This document shows positions 1 to 6,515 of a stretch of DNA of 25,235 bases, piece after piece. The DNA lies in NCBI GenBank assembly GCA_031422495.1, contig JANPLX010000163.1, positions 1 through 25,235 of the forward strand, in the 5' to 3' direction. The translations under genes and the position numbers were made by a program. This stretch comes from Aalborgiella sp031422495 (GTDB taxonomy: Bacteria; Pseudomonadota; Gammaproteobacteria; Burkholderiales; Burkholderiaceae_C). Positions within the stretch are counted from its first letter, which is position 1. The number at the start of each line of letters is the position of its first letter. The notes below the pieces were generated by a model. The model searched no databases, was not told the origin of the DNA, and saw nothing but the letters and a program-made list of their open reading frames with translations.

Positions 1-717
1 CTAGAGGGCTGCGTGCAGCCGTCCATGTCGCCCAACATCAACGCCGCCACCCGCCGTGTGCTGGACGCGGCGGGTATTCAGACGCTCACGGCACCCAAAG
101 CCGGCTGCTGCGGCGCTGTGAAATTCCATTTGAACGACCAAGACGGCGGCAAAGCCCACATGCGCATCAATATCGACGCTTGGTGGCCGCTGGTTGAAAC
201 GGGTCACATCGAAGCCATCGTCATGAACGCCTCTGGCTGCGGCGTTACCGTCAAAGAATATGGCCACATTTTGCAAGATGATCCGCAATATGCCGAAAAA
301 GCCAAGAAAATCAGTGGCTTAACCAAAGATTTGAGCGAGTTGTTGCCCGATTTGGTCGACAAATTGCAAGGCAAAGTAAATGCTAAATCCGCCCAACAAG
401 TCGCCTTCCACCCCCCTTGCACCTTACAGCACGGCCAGCAACTACGCGGTGGCGTCGAGCAACATTTGGGCGCATTGGGTTTCAAAGTCAACGTCGCCAG
501 CTGCGAAGCCCACCTCTGCTGCGGCTCGGCGGGCACGTATTCCGTCTTACAGCCTGAAATTGCCTACCAACTACGCGACCGCAAATTGGGCAATTTAAGC
601 GACATGAACCCCGAAGTCATCGTCTCCGCCAATATCGGTTGCATCACCCATTTGCAAAGTGGCACGGCAACGCCAGTGAAGCATTGGGTGGAATTGCTGG
701 ACGCTGCAATTTTGTAG
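1..717 (+). CDS. glcF: Glycolate oxidase iron-sulfur subunit GlcF, C-terminal part (5' end outside window)
   Basis: This is the end of the Fe-S subunit of glycolate dehydrogenase (GlcDEF), which oxidises glycolate to glyoxylate at the inner membrane. The frame is open from base 1, so the N-terminal ferredoxin-like part lies upstream. The visible 238 residues carry the two cysteine-rich CCG-type modules of the family: one begins in LEGCVQPSMSPN and includes KAGCCGAVKFH and NASGCGVTVKEYG. The second includes HPPCTLQHGQQLRGG, CEAHLCCGSAGTYS and SANIGCITH. It ends in a normal C-terminus (KHWVELLDAAIL). The gene reads into the window and is followed by 268 bases without a gene, then the cassette-like island. 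Family assignment is firm. That glcD and glcE lie upstream is expected but not visible. Confidence 0.93.
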   Translation, partial: LEGCVQPSMSPNINAATRRVLDAAGIQTLTAPKAGCCGAVKFHLNDQDGGKAHMRINIDAWWPLVETGHIEAIVMNASGCGVTVKEYGHILQDDPQYAEKAKKISGLTKDLSELLPDLVDKLQGKVNAKSAQQVAFHPPCTLQHGQQLRGGVEQHLGALGFKVNVASCEAHLCCGSAGTYSVLQPEIAYQLRDRKLGNLSDMNPEVIVSANIGCITHLQSGTATPVKHWVELLDAAIL

Positions 718-836
718 GCCAGCGGTGCCTCAATGTAGATTTTGAAGCGGTAGACTGGAGTCGTTGTTTGCTAGTGCGTTGTTTTATAACTGTGCAAATA
801 ATCAGCTATTTCTCTTGAAACTCAAGCTGCAAACCA

Positions 837-916
837 GTCTAAGGAGGATTCGGTGTCCAGATTAATACGCAGCCCCTGAATAATCCGCAAGTTTTGCGGT
901 ATACATAACGTTAGAC
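837..916 (+). other. Degenerate attC- or attI-like junction at the left edge of the cassette island
   Basis: The right core is GTTAGAC (910-916), a perfect fit to the integron crossover consensus GTTRRRY and preceded by ATAAC. About 70 bases upstream lies GTCTAAG (837-843), complementary to the right core except for its last base. Between them is a perfect hairpin with CCGCAA and TTGCGG arms (885-899). The inner 2L/2R boxes are poor, so this could be a decayed attC, a remnant attI, or chance. The AACGTTA core is shared with the two better sites at 2019 and 2906, which is why it is listed. Confidence 0.38.
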
Positions 917-985
917 TGATCAATTTAAATATGGAATGGAATTTGACCGTGATTCTCTTTTCATTGTACTGAATAGGACGTTCCA

Positions 986-1399
986 ATGGAATTTATGCGA
1001 AAATTCGTCAAGTTTTTCGGACTGCTTCTTACTGTTGCAATCATTTATTTTTTCCACTCCATCTATAGTGATTACTACCAAAACGTGAGGGCCGTGGAAT
1101 CTTATAAGCATGCAAGAATGACTGCAATATTAACTGCTGAATACTTTTCAAAAAATTTAAAGTTTCCAGATAGCATCGACAGACTAGACCTAGAGAAGAC
1201 CGAGCCATCTTACGTTGGTGAAATTAGCATTCACAAACAAACCGGCATTATCAAAATTCAACTTGCAGGAAAATCCTTGGATGAAGGCATTTTCATATTT
1301 TCACCAACAATAAATGGCAGTCAATTATCATATGCCTGTCAATCCTCCAACGTTCCAATAGAGTACGTTCCAAACGAGTGCATATCGAAATCCAGTTAG
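986..1399 (+). CDS. Pilin-like protein with one N-terminal membrane helix (hypothetical)
   Basis: A 137-residue protein with a short basic start (MEFMRKFVK), one hydrophobic helix at about residues 7-27, and a soluble domain. Its C-terminus, SYACQSSNVPIEYVPNEC, has the spacing and flavour of the disulfide loop of type IV pilins (C, about 13 residues, C after a Y-x-P motif), with Cys118 and Cys132. The prepilin peptidase signature (Gly followed by FTLIE-type residues) is absent, so it would stay membrane-anchored rather than be processed as a normal pilin. The gene is much more AT-rich than its surroundings, which suggests transfer. It is the first gene after the left cassette junction. The function is unknown; the pilin resemblance is by eye only. 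Confidence 0.62.
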   Translation: MEFMRKFVKFFGLLLTVAIIYFFHSIYSDYYQNVRAVESYKHARMTAILTAEYFSKNLKFPDSIDRLDLEKTEPSYVGEISIHKQTGIIKIQLAGKSLDEGIFIFSPTINGSQLSYACQSSNVPIEYVPNECISKSS

Positions 1400-1470
1400 T
1401 CCCGCTAAGTAATCGATTTATTCAAGCCCATGATTATCAAAACGACATTCCCCTTCTCAAGCACTTTGCA

Positions 1471-1926
1471 ATGTCTGGTTTTCCTCTGTGTGACTACGCG
1501 GTTCCTTTCAGAACTGGCGGTAGTGTGAGTAGCAAACCAGTTCGTCGAATCGCCTATGTCAGGCTTTCTCCTCTAGGAAAGTCGTATGCGATGCAGTGTG
1601 ACCGAAAAGACCTCAATGTCGACGACGAGGTCGAGGTGCTGATGTATGCAGGCACCGACCGTGCCTACTATGACAATGGAGTCATCACCGACATTGCACA
1701 CCAGCGATGGGATTGCAGTTGTCAAGTAGTGAATCACATCAACGAAGTGAAGTACTCCTTTAATGCGTCGGGCTTCACTAGAGAAGTCAATGAGTCACAG
1801 CGCAGAACGCAAGCACCAGATGCCTGGCGCGATCAAAAGGCTCCGTACCTTCGCTTAGTGTCGGATTCCACTCGGTTTGATCGTTCCGGACTGCTGGAAG
1901 CTGATGCTTCAAGAGAAGACGAGTAA
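1471..1926 (+). CDS. Hypothetical protein, no recognised family
   Basis: A 151-residue reading frame ending 41 bases before the 1968 attC site. Composition is that of a soluble, beta-rich protein: YVRLSPLGKSYAM, then DDEVEVLMYAG, then a possible strand pair around DCSCQVVNHINEVKYSF, with a charged, possibly disordered C-terminus. Cys residues in WDCSCQ may be metal-binding or structural. The ATG at 1471 has no clear ribosome binding site. An alternative GTG at 1378 would add 31 residues and overlap the preceding gene by 22 bases. I recognise no domain. It shares a cassette with the pilin-like gene, so the two may be one inherited unit. Confidence 0.5.
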   Translation: MSGFPLCDYAVPFRTGGSVSSKPVRRIAYVRLSPLGKSYAMQCDRKDLNVDDEVEVLMYAGTDRAYYDNGVITDIAHQRWDCSCQVVNHINEVKYSFNASGFTREVNESQRRTQAPDAWRDQKAPYLRLVSDSTRFDRSGLLEADASREDE

Positions 1927-1967
1927 GTCTAGTCAATGTGTGCACGCGGAGCCAGGCACAACGCGCG

Positions 1968-2027
1968 GCCTAATCCGTGCTTTAAGCGAACCGGCCTACG
2001 GCGGTCCGCTTAAGTCAAACGTTAATA
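1968..2027 (+). other. attC recombination site (59-base-element type)
   Basis: The left core GCCTAAT (1968-1974) and right core GTTAATA (2021-2027) bracket a 12-base inverted repeat: TTAAGCGAACCG at 1982-1993 and CGGTCCGCTTAA at 2002-2013, pairing at 11 of 12 positions around an 8-base loop. The spacer TCAAAC between the inner box CTTAAG and the crossover matches the usual TCAAG-C pattern of attC sites. The total of 60 bases is typical. The left core differs from RYYYAAC at its last base and the right core from GTTRRRY near its end, so it may be slightly decayed. Confidence 0.7.
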
Positions 2028-2058
2028 CCACTAGTTTTTTTTCGGTAAACACCAACAA

Positions 2059-2076
2059 GACGATCTTAGGGTCGTC
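2059..2076 (+). repeat. Short hairpin in the leader of the 2091 gene
   Basis: GACGA at 2059-2063 pairs with TCGTC at 2072-2076 across an 8-base loop, ending 14 bases before the start codon at 2091. It lies between the cassette boundary and the gene's TTAGGA ribosome binding site, so it could affect translation initiation. The stem is only five pairs and may be chance. Confidence 0.25.
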
Positions 2077-2090
2077 TCACTTAGGACTAT

Positions 2091-2780
2091 ATGCTGCCAT
2101 TATCACTCCACATATCGGACGAACTCCTGCAGTCAGTAATTGCTACTGAGGGCGAACCACTGTTGGACGATTCACTGTCCGAAGTCCACCAGGCCGACTA
2201 CACGTTCAGCACGATGGGAGACACTCCTGTGGCCGCGGTAGTGGTGCTCTACAGGAGAACGCATCCGGTAGGAGGTACTGTAATTGAATACCTAGTTCGT
2301 CTCAACAGTGGTTTTGGCTGGACCATTGGGTTTACTGAACCTGTGGAATTGCAAGACGCCAGCACTGGTGCCGAAGGTGTGTTCTCATTAGGCGGATCCC
2401 TCAGCAACGCGTTTCTGCGGGTGCTGGATGAAAACCTTGTGATAACACACCCAGACCACGGTGATGAAACCTTTGAGATCCGTGAAGACTTCCAGTCCAG
2501 GCTGGCAGGTGTCACAGAAGGAATGGGCGCAGAGCTCATTCTGACTCATTTGACGGGGGCGTTCACTGAAGAGTACACCCTGTCACCCACGCTTGGTGCT
2601 GCGGACTTCGTCTGGTACACGCTCAAAGGCTTGCGCGAGTTGTTCGCCAACGCAGACGGTCTGTACCCAGAGTACGCATTCAATCACCAGTCCCGTCGGG
2701 TGCTGAACTACATCTGTGACGGAAAGTCCAGCTTCTTTAATTCCATTGATCCGTCAATTCCCTCACCTAACAAGGCCTAA
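2091..2780 (+). CDS. Hypothetical cassette protein, 229 aa
   Basis: A 229-residue acidic protein without signal peptide or membrane helix. The N-terminal half alternates strands and turns (DTPVAAVVVLYRRTHPVGGT, then EYLVRLNSGFGWTIGFTEPV), suggesting a beta-rich fold. The C-terminal half has a predicted helical stretch around DFVWYTLKGLRELFANADGL. I recognise no family. The ATG at 2091 has a fair ribosome binding site (TTAGGA, four to five bases upstream). The gene fills segment 2022-2908 and ends 65 bases before the strong attC at 2846, the layout expected for a one-gene cassette. Base composition is close to that of the surrounding chromosome. Confidence 0.68.
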   Translation: MLPLSLHISDELLQSVIATEGEPLLDDSLSEVHQADYTFSTMGDTPVAAVVVLYRRTHPVGGTVIEYLVRLNSGFGWTIGFTEPVELQDASTGAEGVFSLGGSLSNAFLRVLDENLVITHPDHGDETFEIREDFQSRLAGVTEGMGAELILTHLTGAFTEEYTLSPTLGAADFVWYTLKGLRELFANADGLYPEYAFNHQSRRVLNYICDGKSSFFNSIDPSIPSPNKA

Positions 2781-2845
2781 CATGTACACTCTTAACCGAC
2801 AAGTTCTTCGACCTCTGCCTCGTCACCCCACCGTAGCCGTGTGAC

Positions 2846-2914
2846 GTCTAACCCTTCGGTCAAGCGGACATCCTCCGGGGTACCGTGGTCTGCCGCTTAC
2901 CTCAAACGTTAGGC
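2846..2914 (+). other. attC recombination site, both outer cores matching consensus
   Basis: The left core GTCTAAC (2846-2852) and right core GTTAGGC (2908-2914) both fit RYYYAAC and GTTRRRY exactly and are complementary at six of seven positions. Inside, AAGCGG (2862-2867) pairs with CCGCTT (2893-2898), followed by TACCTCAAAC before the crossover. This parallels the 1968 site (CTTAAGTCAAAC). The 25-base terminal portion is imperfectly paired and contains the palindrome GGTACC. The next gene starts four bases after the site, as is common for cassettes. Confidence 0.8.
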
Positions 2915-2917
2915 CTC

Positions 2918-3493
2918 ATGACCAACCTCTCGTCCCCCAACCGGATTGTGTGGGAATACTTGGAGGCGCTTCGCAGACTTGTGATCGAGTCGCGCGAGGC
3001 TGAGGCCGAGTCGACCAGAAGGCAAAGCGCCGCGCTCGCCGTAGTCATGGCGGTTACAGTTGTTGAAGTCTTTTTTAACCTCTGGTTCCGAGTCAGAGCA
3101 GAGGAACGCCATACACCGGAACAGGTGGAACTCTTGATCTCAGAGTTGGGGAATCCTCGTCCTTGGTCGCTCGACAAGAAGCTCCGGCACTGGCCGAAAC
3201 GGTATCTGGGTAAAGAGCTTGATCTGAACCAAGGCCCTGGTGCCGAGTTCATGAGGGTCAAGTCCCTGCGCAACTCAATCGTTCACTTCAGCAGCTCCTA
3301 TACGGCATTCGAGCATGAGAATATAGTCATCCGTGGCTTGGCTGACACGACTGCCTACCATGATCTTTCGTTCGAGAAGGCACGCGCCACATTGTTGGCA
3401 GCCGAAAACATCATCGAAGAAGTCTTCGTACTGGCAGGTGTCGCACCAGGGAACATCCGGCATGCACTTCATGCGTGGACTGGCGTTGTTTGA
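2918..3493 (+). CDS. HEPN-like protein, candidate RNase or defence gene (hypothetical)
   Basis: A 191-residue, mostly helical protein with the segment KSLRNSIVHFSS, in which Arg118, Asn119 and His123 form the R-N-x3-H pattern of HEPN-domain ribonucleases. A long N-terminal helical region (EYLEALRRLVIESREAEAES) precedes a hydrophobic helix at about 38-57 (ALAVVMAVTVVEVFFNLWF), which could be a buried helix of the bundle or a membrane segment. The ATG at 2918 lies four bases beyond the attC site. A GTG at 2885 would start inside the attC and is unlikely. No MNT-type antitoxin partner is adjacent. HEPN domains are frequent in toxin-antitoxin and abortive infection systems (family knowledge); a defence role here is inference. 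The gene's own downstream attC is missing. Confidence 0.68.
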   Translation: MTNLSSPNRIVWEYLEALRRLVIESREAEAESTRRQSAALAVVMAVTVVEVFFNLWFRVRAEERHTPEQVELLISELGNPRPWSLDKKLRHWPKRYLGKELDLNQGPGAEFMRVKSLRNSIVHFSSSYTAFEHENIVIRGLADTTAYHDLSFEKARATLLAAENIIEEVFVLAGVAPGNIRHALHAWTGVV

Positions 3494-3601
3494 GCGCAGC
3501 GAGTTTAGGCAGTTTCCGCGTGGCAGTACGGTGCTGGATGCTGCGAGACCATCTGGAAGTGTAAACCCCAAAAATACAAAGCATTTAAGCCTCTAGCCTG
3601 C

Positions 3602-3642
3602 GTATTTATTGCCTAAATAGCTATTTTATTTATAGCAAAATT
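3602..3642 (+). repeat. AT-rich dispersed repeat, copy 1
   Basis: A 38-base block beginning GTATTTATTGCCTAA matches the blocks at 14910-14947 (about 82 % by eye) and 15497-15534. Its right half, read on the other strand, is nearly identical to 13167-13192 inside priA. It lies in the gene-free stretch 3494-3746 between the cassette island and rfbF. Confidence 0.65.
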
Positions 3643-3692
3643 CGGGCTATTCGATTGCCAAAAGACACTCTGCAAGGACTTGGTGCTTGTGG

Positions 3693-3712
3693 ATTCCCGC
3701 CTTCGCGGGAAT
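3693..3712. repeat. 20-bp perfect palindrome of the ATTCCC-N8-GGGAAT type
   Basis: ATTCCCGC and GCGGGAAT are eight-base perfect arms around CTTC. The form ATTCCC-N8-GGGAAT is that of the neisserial dRS3 element, and similar palindromes are dispersed in many proteobacteria (family knowledge). It lies about 35 bases downstream of rfbF and could act as a hairpin in its mRNA, though no T-run follows directly. Only one copy was seen in the window. Confidence 0.6.
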
Positions 3713-3728
3713 GACAGCGCTAAGGGAT

Positions 3729-3746
3729 GGTTTTTTCTTTAAAACC
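3729..3746 (-). terminator. Possible weak terminator hairpin after rfbF
   Basis: GGTTTT (3729-3734) pairs with AAAACC (3741-3746) around a six-base loop, immediately downstream of the rfbF stop codon on the minus strand. There is no U-run after it in the rfbF direction, so termination may instead depend on the GC palindrome at 3693-3712 or be inefficient. Confidence 0.25.
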
Positions 3747-4520
3747 TTACTCCCAAACCTTCCAAGGCGCTTTGCCCGTCGCCCACAGGCTTTCCAACAG
3801 ATTTTTCTCCCTCAGCGTGTCCATCGGTTGCCAAAAACCTTCATGGCGGTAGGCCATCAGTTCGCCGCTGTGGGCCAGGTTTTGCAGGGGCTCGGTTTCC
3901 CAGGTGGTCGCATCGCCTGCGATTTGATTGATGACTTCAGGGGATAAAACGAAGAATCCTCCGTTGAACGCGCCGCCGTCTCCGGGTGGTTTTTCGGCAA
4001 AACCCAGCACTTGGTTGCCTTCTGTCGTCAGCGCGCCGTAGCGGCCCGGCGGGGTGATGGAGGTGATGGTGGCTTGCTTGCCGTGGGCTTTGTGAAAGGC
4101 CAGTTGCGCGGTGATGTCGATGTCAGACACGCCGTCGCCATAGGTGAAGCAAAAAGCTTCTTCGTCTTTCAAATACTCGGCCACGCGGCGCAGGCGACCG
4201 CCGGTCATGGTGCTCTCGCCAGTGTCCACCAAGGTCACTTTCCACGGCTCGGCCGAGCGCTGGTGGACTTCCATCTTGTTTTCCACCATGTCAAAGGTCA
4301 CGTCGGACGTATGCAAAAAGTAGTTCGCAAAATACTCTTTGATGACGTAGCCTTTGTAGCCGCAGCAGATGACAAAGTCGTTGATGCCGTGTGCCGAGTA
4401 AGTTTTCATGATGTGCCACAAAATCGGCTTGCCACCAATCTCAATCATCGGTTTTGGACGGGTTGTGGACTCTTCGCTGATGCGGGTGCCTAATCCACCG
4501 GCCAGAATAACTGCTTTCAT
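3747..4520 (-). CDS. rfbF: Glucose-1-phosphate cytidylyltransferase
   Basis: RfbF makes CDP-glucose from CTP and glucose-1-phosphate, the first step to CDP-linked dideoxy and branched sugars of O-antigens. The 257 residues equal the usual family length. The nucleotidyltransferase signature is at residues 8-13 (GGLGTR), followed by RPKPMIEIGGKPILWHIM. The metal-binding YGDGVSDID is at about 127-135, then EKPPGDGGAFNGGFFV and a C-terminal EGFWQPMDTLREKN. The ATG at 4520 gives MKAVILAGG directly; in-frame extension to 4553 adds non-conserved residues. The expected pathway partner rfbG (CDP-glucose dehydratase) would normally follow, but downstream there are only repeats and the cassette island. 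The divergent MBL gene starts 73 bases away. Confidence 0.93.
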   Translation of the reverse strand: MKAVILAGGLGTRISEESTTRPKPMIEIGGKPILWHIMKTYSAHGINDFVICCGYKGYVIKEYFANYFLHTSDVTFDMVENKMEVHQRSAEPWKVTLVDTGESTMTGGRLRRVAEYLKDEEAFCFTYGDGVSDIDITAQLAFHKAHGKQATITSITPPGRYGALTTEGNQVLGFAEKPPGDGGAFNGGFFVLSPEVINQIAGDATTWETEPLQNLAHSGELMAYRHEGFWQPMDTLREKNLLESLWATGKAPWKVWE

Positions 4521-4593
4521 TGTGCTGCTTTCATGTTCTTTTTTGATGTTCAAAATTCGTTAAATCGATTGTAACTTGGTCAATAATGGCGTT

Positions 4594-5505
4594 ATGGCAA
4601 GAGAAAACCAAACAATCGAAGCAGCCACTTTGCTGGCAACACCGCCTTGGCAGCATGAAAAGCCCGTACCTTTGCTCAAAAACGTGATGCGCCTGACCGC
4701 GCCAAATCCCGGCATGATGACGGGGCCGGGGACGAACAGCTACATCATCGGCGCTGAAGCCACGGGATATATCGTGGTCGATCCGGGGCCGAGCGATGCT
4801 GCGCATATTCAGCGCTTGTTCGACGCAACGCAGGGTGATATTCGGATGATTGTGTGTACGCATTCCCATGCCGATCATTCTCCGGGTGCGAAGCCTTTGC
4901 AGGCGTTGTGCCCTTCAAATCCGCAGATCTATGGCCTGCCAAGTGGCGTGCATGCCAGCAGTAATTCGTACTTTGTACCCGATAAAACGCTACAAAATAA
5001 AGAGCAAATTAAGCTTATATCGCGCCGTCTAGATGTGGATTTAGAGGCTGATTTAATTACTACAATTGAAGTTGTTTTTACACCTGGTCATGCCGAAAAC
5101 CACGTTTGCCTAGCCTTGGTGGAAGATGGCTTGCTGTTCAGTGGCGATCATATTTTGAACGGCAGCACCACCGTGATTAACCCGCCCGATGGTCACATGG
5201 GTGATTATTTGAATTCGCTAGACGTGTTGACGGCAACGTGTTCCGAGCATCAAATTCAACACATTTTGCCTGCCCATGGCTACGTTCTAGACCATGCGGT
5301 GAAGGTTATCGCGCATCTCAAAGCGCACCGTCTGGGGCGCGAAGAAAAGATCGCCGGCGTCATGCAAGCCCATCCTGAAGGTACTTTGGACGACTGGGTG
5401 GCAAAAGCGTACGATGATGTTTCCAAGCAATTGTGGCCAGTCGCGAAACGCTCACTTTTGGCGCATGTGGAACATATTCGATCACTGAAACAAGCATCGC
5501 AATGA
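4594..5505 (+). CDS. MBL-fold metallohydrolase, LACTB2-like
   Basis: A 303-residue metallo-beta-lactamase-fold protein. The metal motif THSHADH is at residues 89-95 (His90, His92, Asp94, His95), with further ligands His166 (FTPGHAENH) and Asp185 (FSGDHIL) and a later His in LPAHG. The opening segment NPGMMTGPGTNSYIIG and the C-terminal winged-helix-like tail (HRLGREEKIAGVMQ to AKRSLLAHVEHI) are those of the LACTB2-like hydrolases, some of which are endoribonucleases while others are annotated only as hydrolases. The ATG at 4594 lacks a clear ribosome binding site; an upstream TTG at 4576 is less likely. cysK follows after 34 bases, so the two may be co-transcribed. The substrate cannot be told from the sequence. 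Confidence 0.88.
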   Translation: MARENQTIEAATLLATPPWQHEKPVPLLKNVMRLTAPNPGMMTGPGTNSYIIGAEATGYIVVDPGPSDAAHIQRLFDATQGDIRMIVCTHSHADHSPGAKPLQALCPSNPQIYGLPSGVHASSNSYFVPDKTLQNKEQIKLISRRLDVDLEADLITTIEVVFTPGHAENHVCLALVEDGLLFSGDHILNGSTTVINPPDGHMGDYLNSLDVLTATCSEHQIQHILPAHGYVLDHAVKVIAHLKAHRLGREEKIAGVMQAHPEGTLDDWVAKAYDDVSKQLWPVAKRSLLAHVEHIRSLKQASQ

Positions 5506-5539
5506 AAATTGCAATACCAAAGAAACCTAAGGAAATCAA

Positions 5540-6457
5540 ATGAAAGCTGACAACATCCTGCAAACCATTGGCAACACGCCACATGTCCGTATCAACCGCT
5601 TATTTGGCGCGAATCACAATGTCTGGATCAAGTCCGAGCGCAGCAACCCGGGCGGTTCGATCAAAGACCGTATTGCACTGGCGATGGTCGAAGCGGCGGA
5701 GAAAAGTGGCGAGTTGAAGGCAGGCTCGACCATCATTGAGCCGACGTCTGGCAACACGGGCGTGGGTTTGGCGATGGTTGCAGCCGTCAAAGGTTACAAG
5801 CTGATTTTGGTGATGCCAGACAGCATGTCCATCGAACGCCGTCGCTTGATGCTGGCTTACGGCGCAAGTTTCGATTTGACGCCACGCGAAAAAGGCATGA
5901 AAGGTGCGATTGCGCGGGCACAAGAGATAGCTGCCACCACGCCAAATTCGTGGATTCCGCAGCAGTTCGAAAATAAAGCCAATATCGACGCGCATGTTCG
6001 CACCACGGCGCTTGAGATTTTGGCGGATTTTCCGAACGGTGTTGATGCACTCATCACTGGCGTCGGTACAGGTGGGCATTTGACTGGCTGCGCCCAAGTA
6101 CTCAAAGCCAAATGGCCTAACTTGAAAGTTTATGCGGTAGAACCTGCGGCTTCGCCTGTGATTTCAGGTGGCGCACCTGCCCCGCATCCAATTCAAGGCA
6201 TTGGTGCAGGTTTTATCCCTAAAAATTTGCATACTGACTTGCTAGATGGCGTGATTCAAGTTGAAGCCGAACCCGCCCGCGAAATGGCGCGTCGTTGCGC
6301 CGCTGAAGAAGGTATTTTGGTCGGTATTTCATCGGGCGCTACCTTGGCAGCGATTGCCCAAAAATTGCCTGATTTACCGGCTGGTGCGACAGTGTTGGGC
6401 TTTAACTACGACACAGGTGAGCGTTATTTGTCGATTGAAGGTTTCTTGCCGACATAA
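5540..6457 (+). CDS. cysK: Cysteine synthase (O-acetylserine sulfhydrylase)
   Basis: A PLP-dependent enzyme that forms L-cysteine from O-acetylserine and sulfide. The PLP lysine is Lys42 in NPGGSIKDR, the substrate loop is TSGNTG at 69-74, and the phosphate-binding GTGGHLTG lies near residue 175. IQGIGAGFIPKNL and SSGATLAAIA follow, and the protein ends at residue 305. The segment SGGAPAPHPIQGIGAGFIP points to the CysK/CysM group; CysK is favoured by length and that loop, though CysM is not excluded. The start is well supported: TAAGGA sits six bases before ATG 5540. It lies between an MBL hydrolase and an FAD oxidoreductase in the same orientation. Confidence 0.93.
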   Translation: MKADNILQTIGNTPHVRINRLFGANHNVWIKSERSNPGGSIKDRIALAMVEAAEKSGELKAGSTIIEPTSGNTGVGLAMVAAVKGYKLILVMPDSMSIERRRLMLAYGASFDLTPREKGMKGAIARAQEIAATTPNSWIPQQFENKANIDAHVRTTALEILADFPNGVDALITGVGTGGHLTGCAQVLKAKWPNLKVYAVEPAASPVISGGAPAPHPIQGIGAGFIPKNLHTDLLDGVIQVEAEPAREMARRCAAEEGILVGISSGATLAAIAQKLPDLPAGATVLGFNYDTGERYLSIEGFLPT

Positions 6458-6515
6458 TCGAGGCTGTTTTTACAAATTGTCCTGCTTGATAACCACAAGC
6501 CATAGACTTTGCACC

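Larger units (their letters stand above)
911..3493. mobile_element. Integron-like gene cassette array without an integrase (CALIN-like)
   Basis: Three AACGTTA cores divide the region into segments 911-2021, 2022-2908 and 2909 onward. Two of the three boundaries have full attC architecture. Every gene inside points the same way, sits close to a boundary, and none is a recognised housekeeping gene, as expected for cassettes. Base composition changes along the array: the first gene is AT-rich and the later ones are near 50 % GC. No tyrosine recombinase of the IntI type is encoded in the window. The right edge after 3493 has no recognisable attC, so the array is probably truncated there. The array reading is an inference from attC structure, which no search was available to confirm. 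Confidence 0.6.

Noticed and set aside
803..840. Short hairpins and the AGACTGG/CCAGTCT inverted pair at 752 and 834
   Set aside because: Arms of seven bases 75 bases apart, with no associated gene or known element; too weak to call.
1393..1400. GTTAGTC resembling an attC right core between the first two cassette genes
   Set aside because: No paired left core or inverted repeat is present around it.
1877..2149. 90-aa reading frame spanning the 1968 attC site
   Set aside because: It runs through the attC hairpin and overlaps two better genes; its composition does not look like protein.
2885..2917. GTG start for the HEPN-like gene inside the attC
   Set aside because: ATG 2918 lies just after the cassette boundary, the usual arrangement, and the extension would be encoded by the recombination site.
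3333..3596. Reading frame giving ALFERSEFRQFPR after the HEPN-like gene, considered as a frameshifted tail
   Set aside because: The HEPN-like gene ends in a normal stop with a plausible C-terminus, and the overlapping frame shows no independent coding signature; the stretch remains unexplained.
4011..4493. Reading frame opposite rfbF
   Set aside because: Antisense shadow of a conserved gene with no recognisable domain.
6261..6515. In-frame upstream extension of the FAD oxidoreductase from a TTG
   Set aside because: It overlaps the conserved 3' end of cysK by about 200 bases and encodes no family-like sequence; ATG 6516 gives the normal start.
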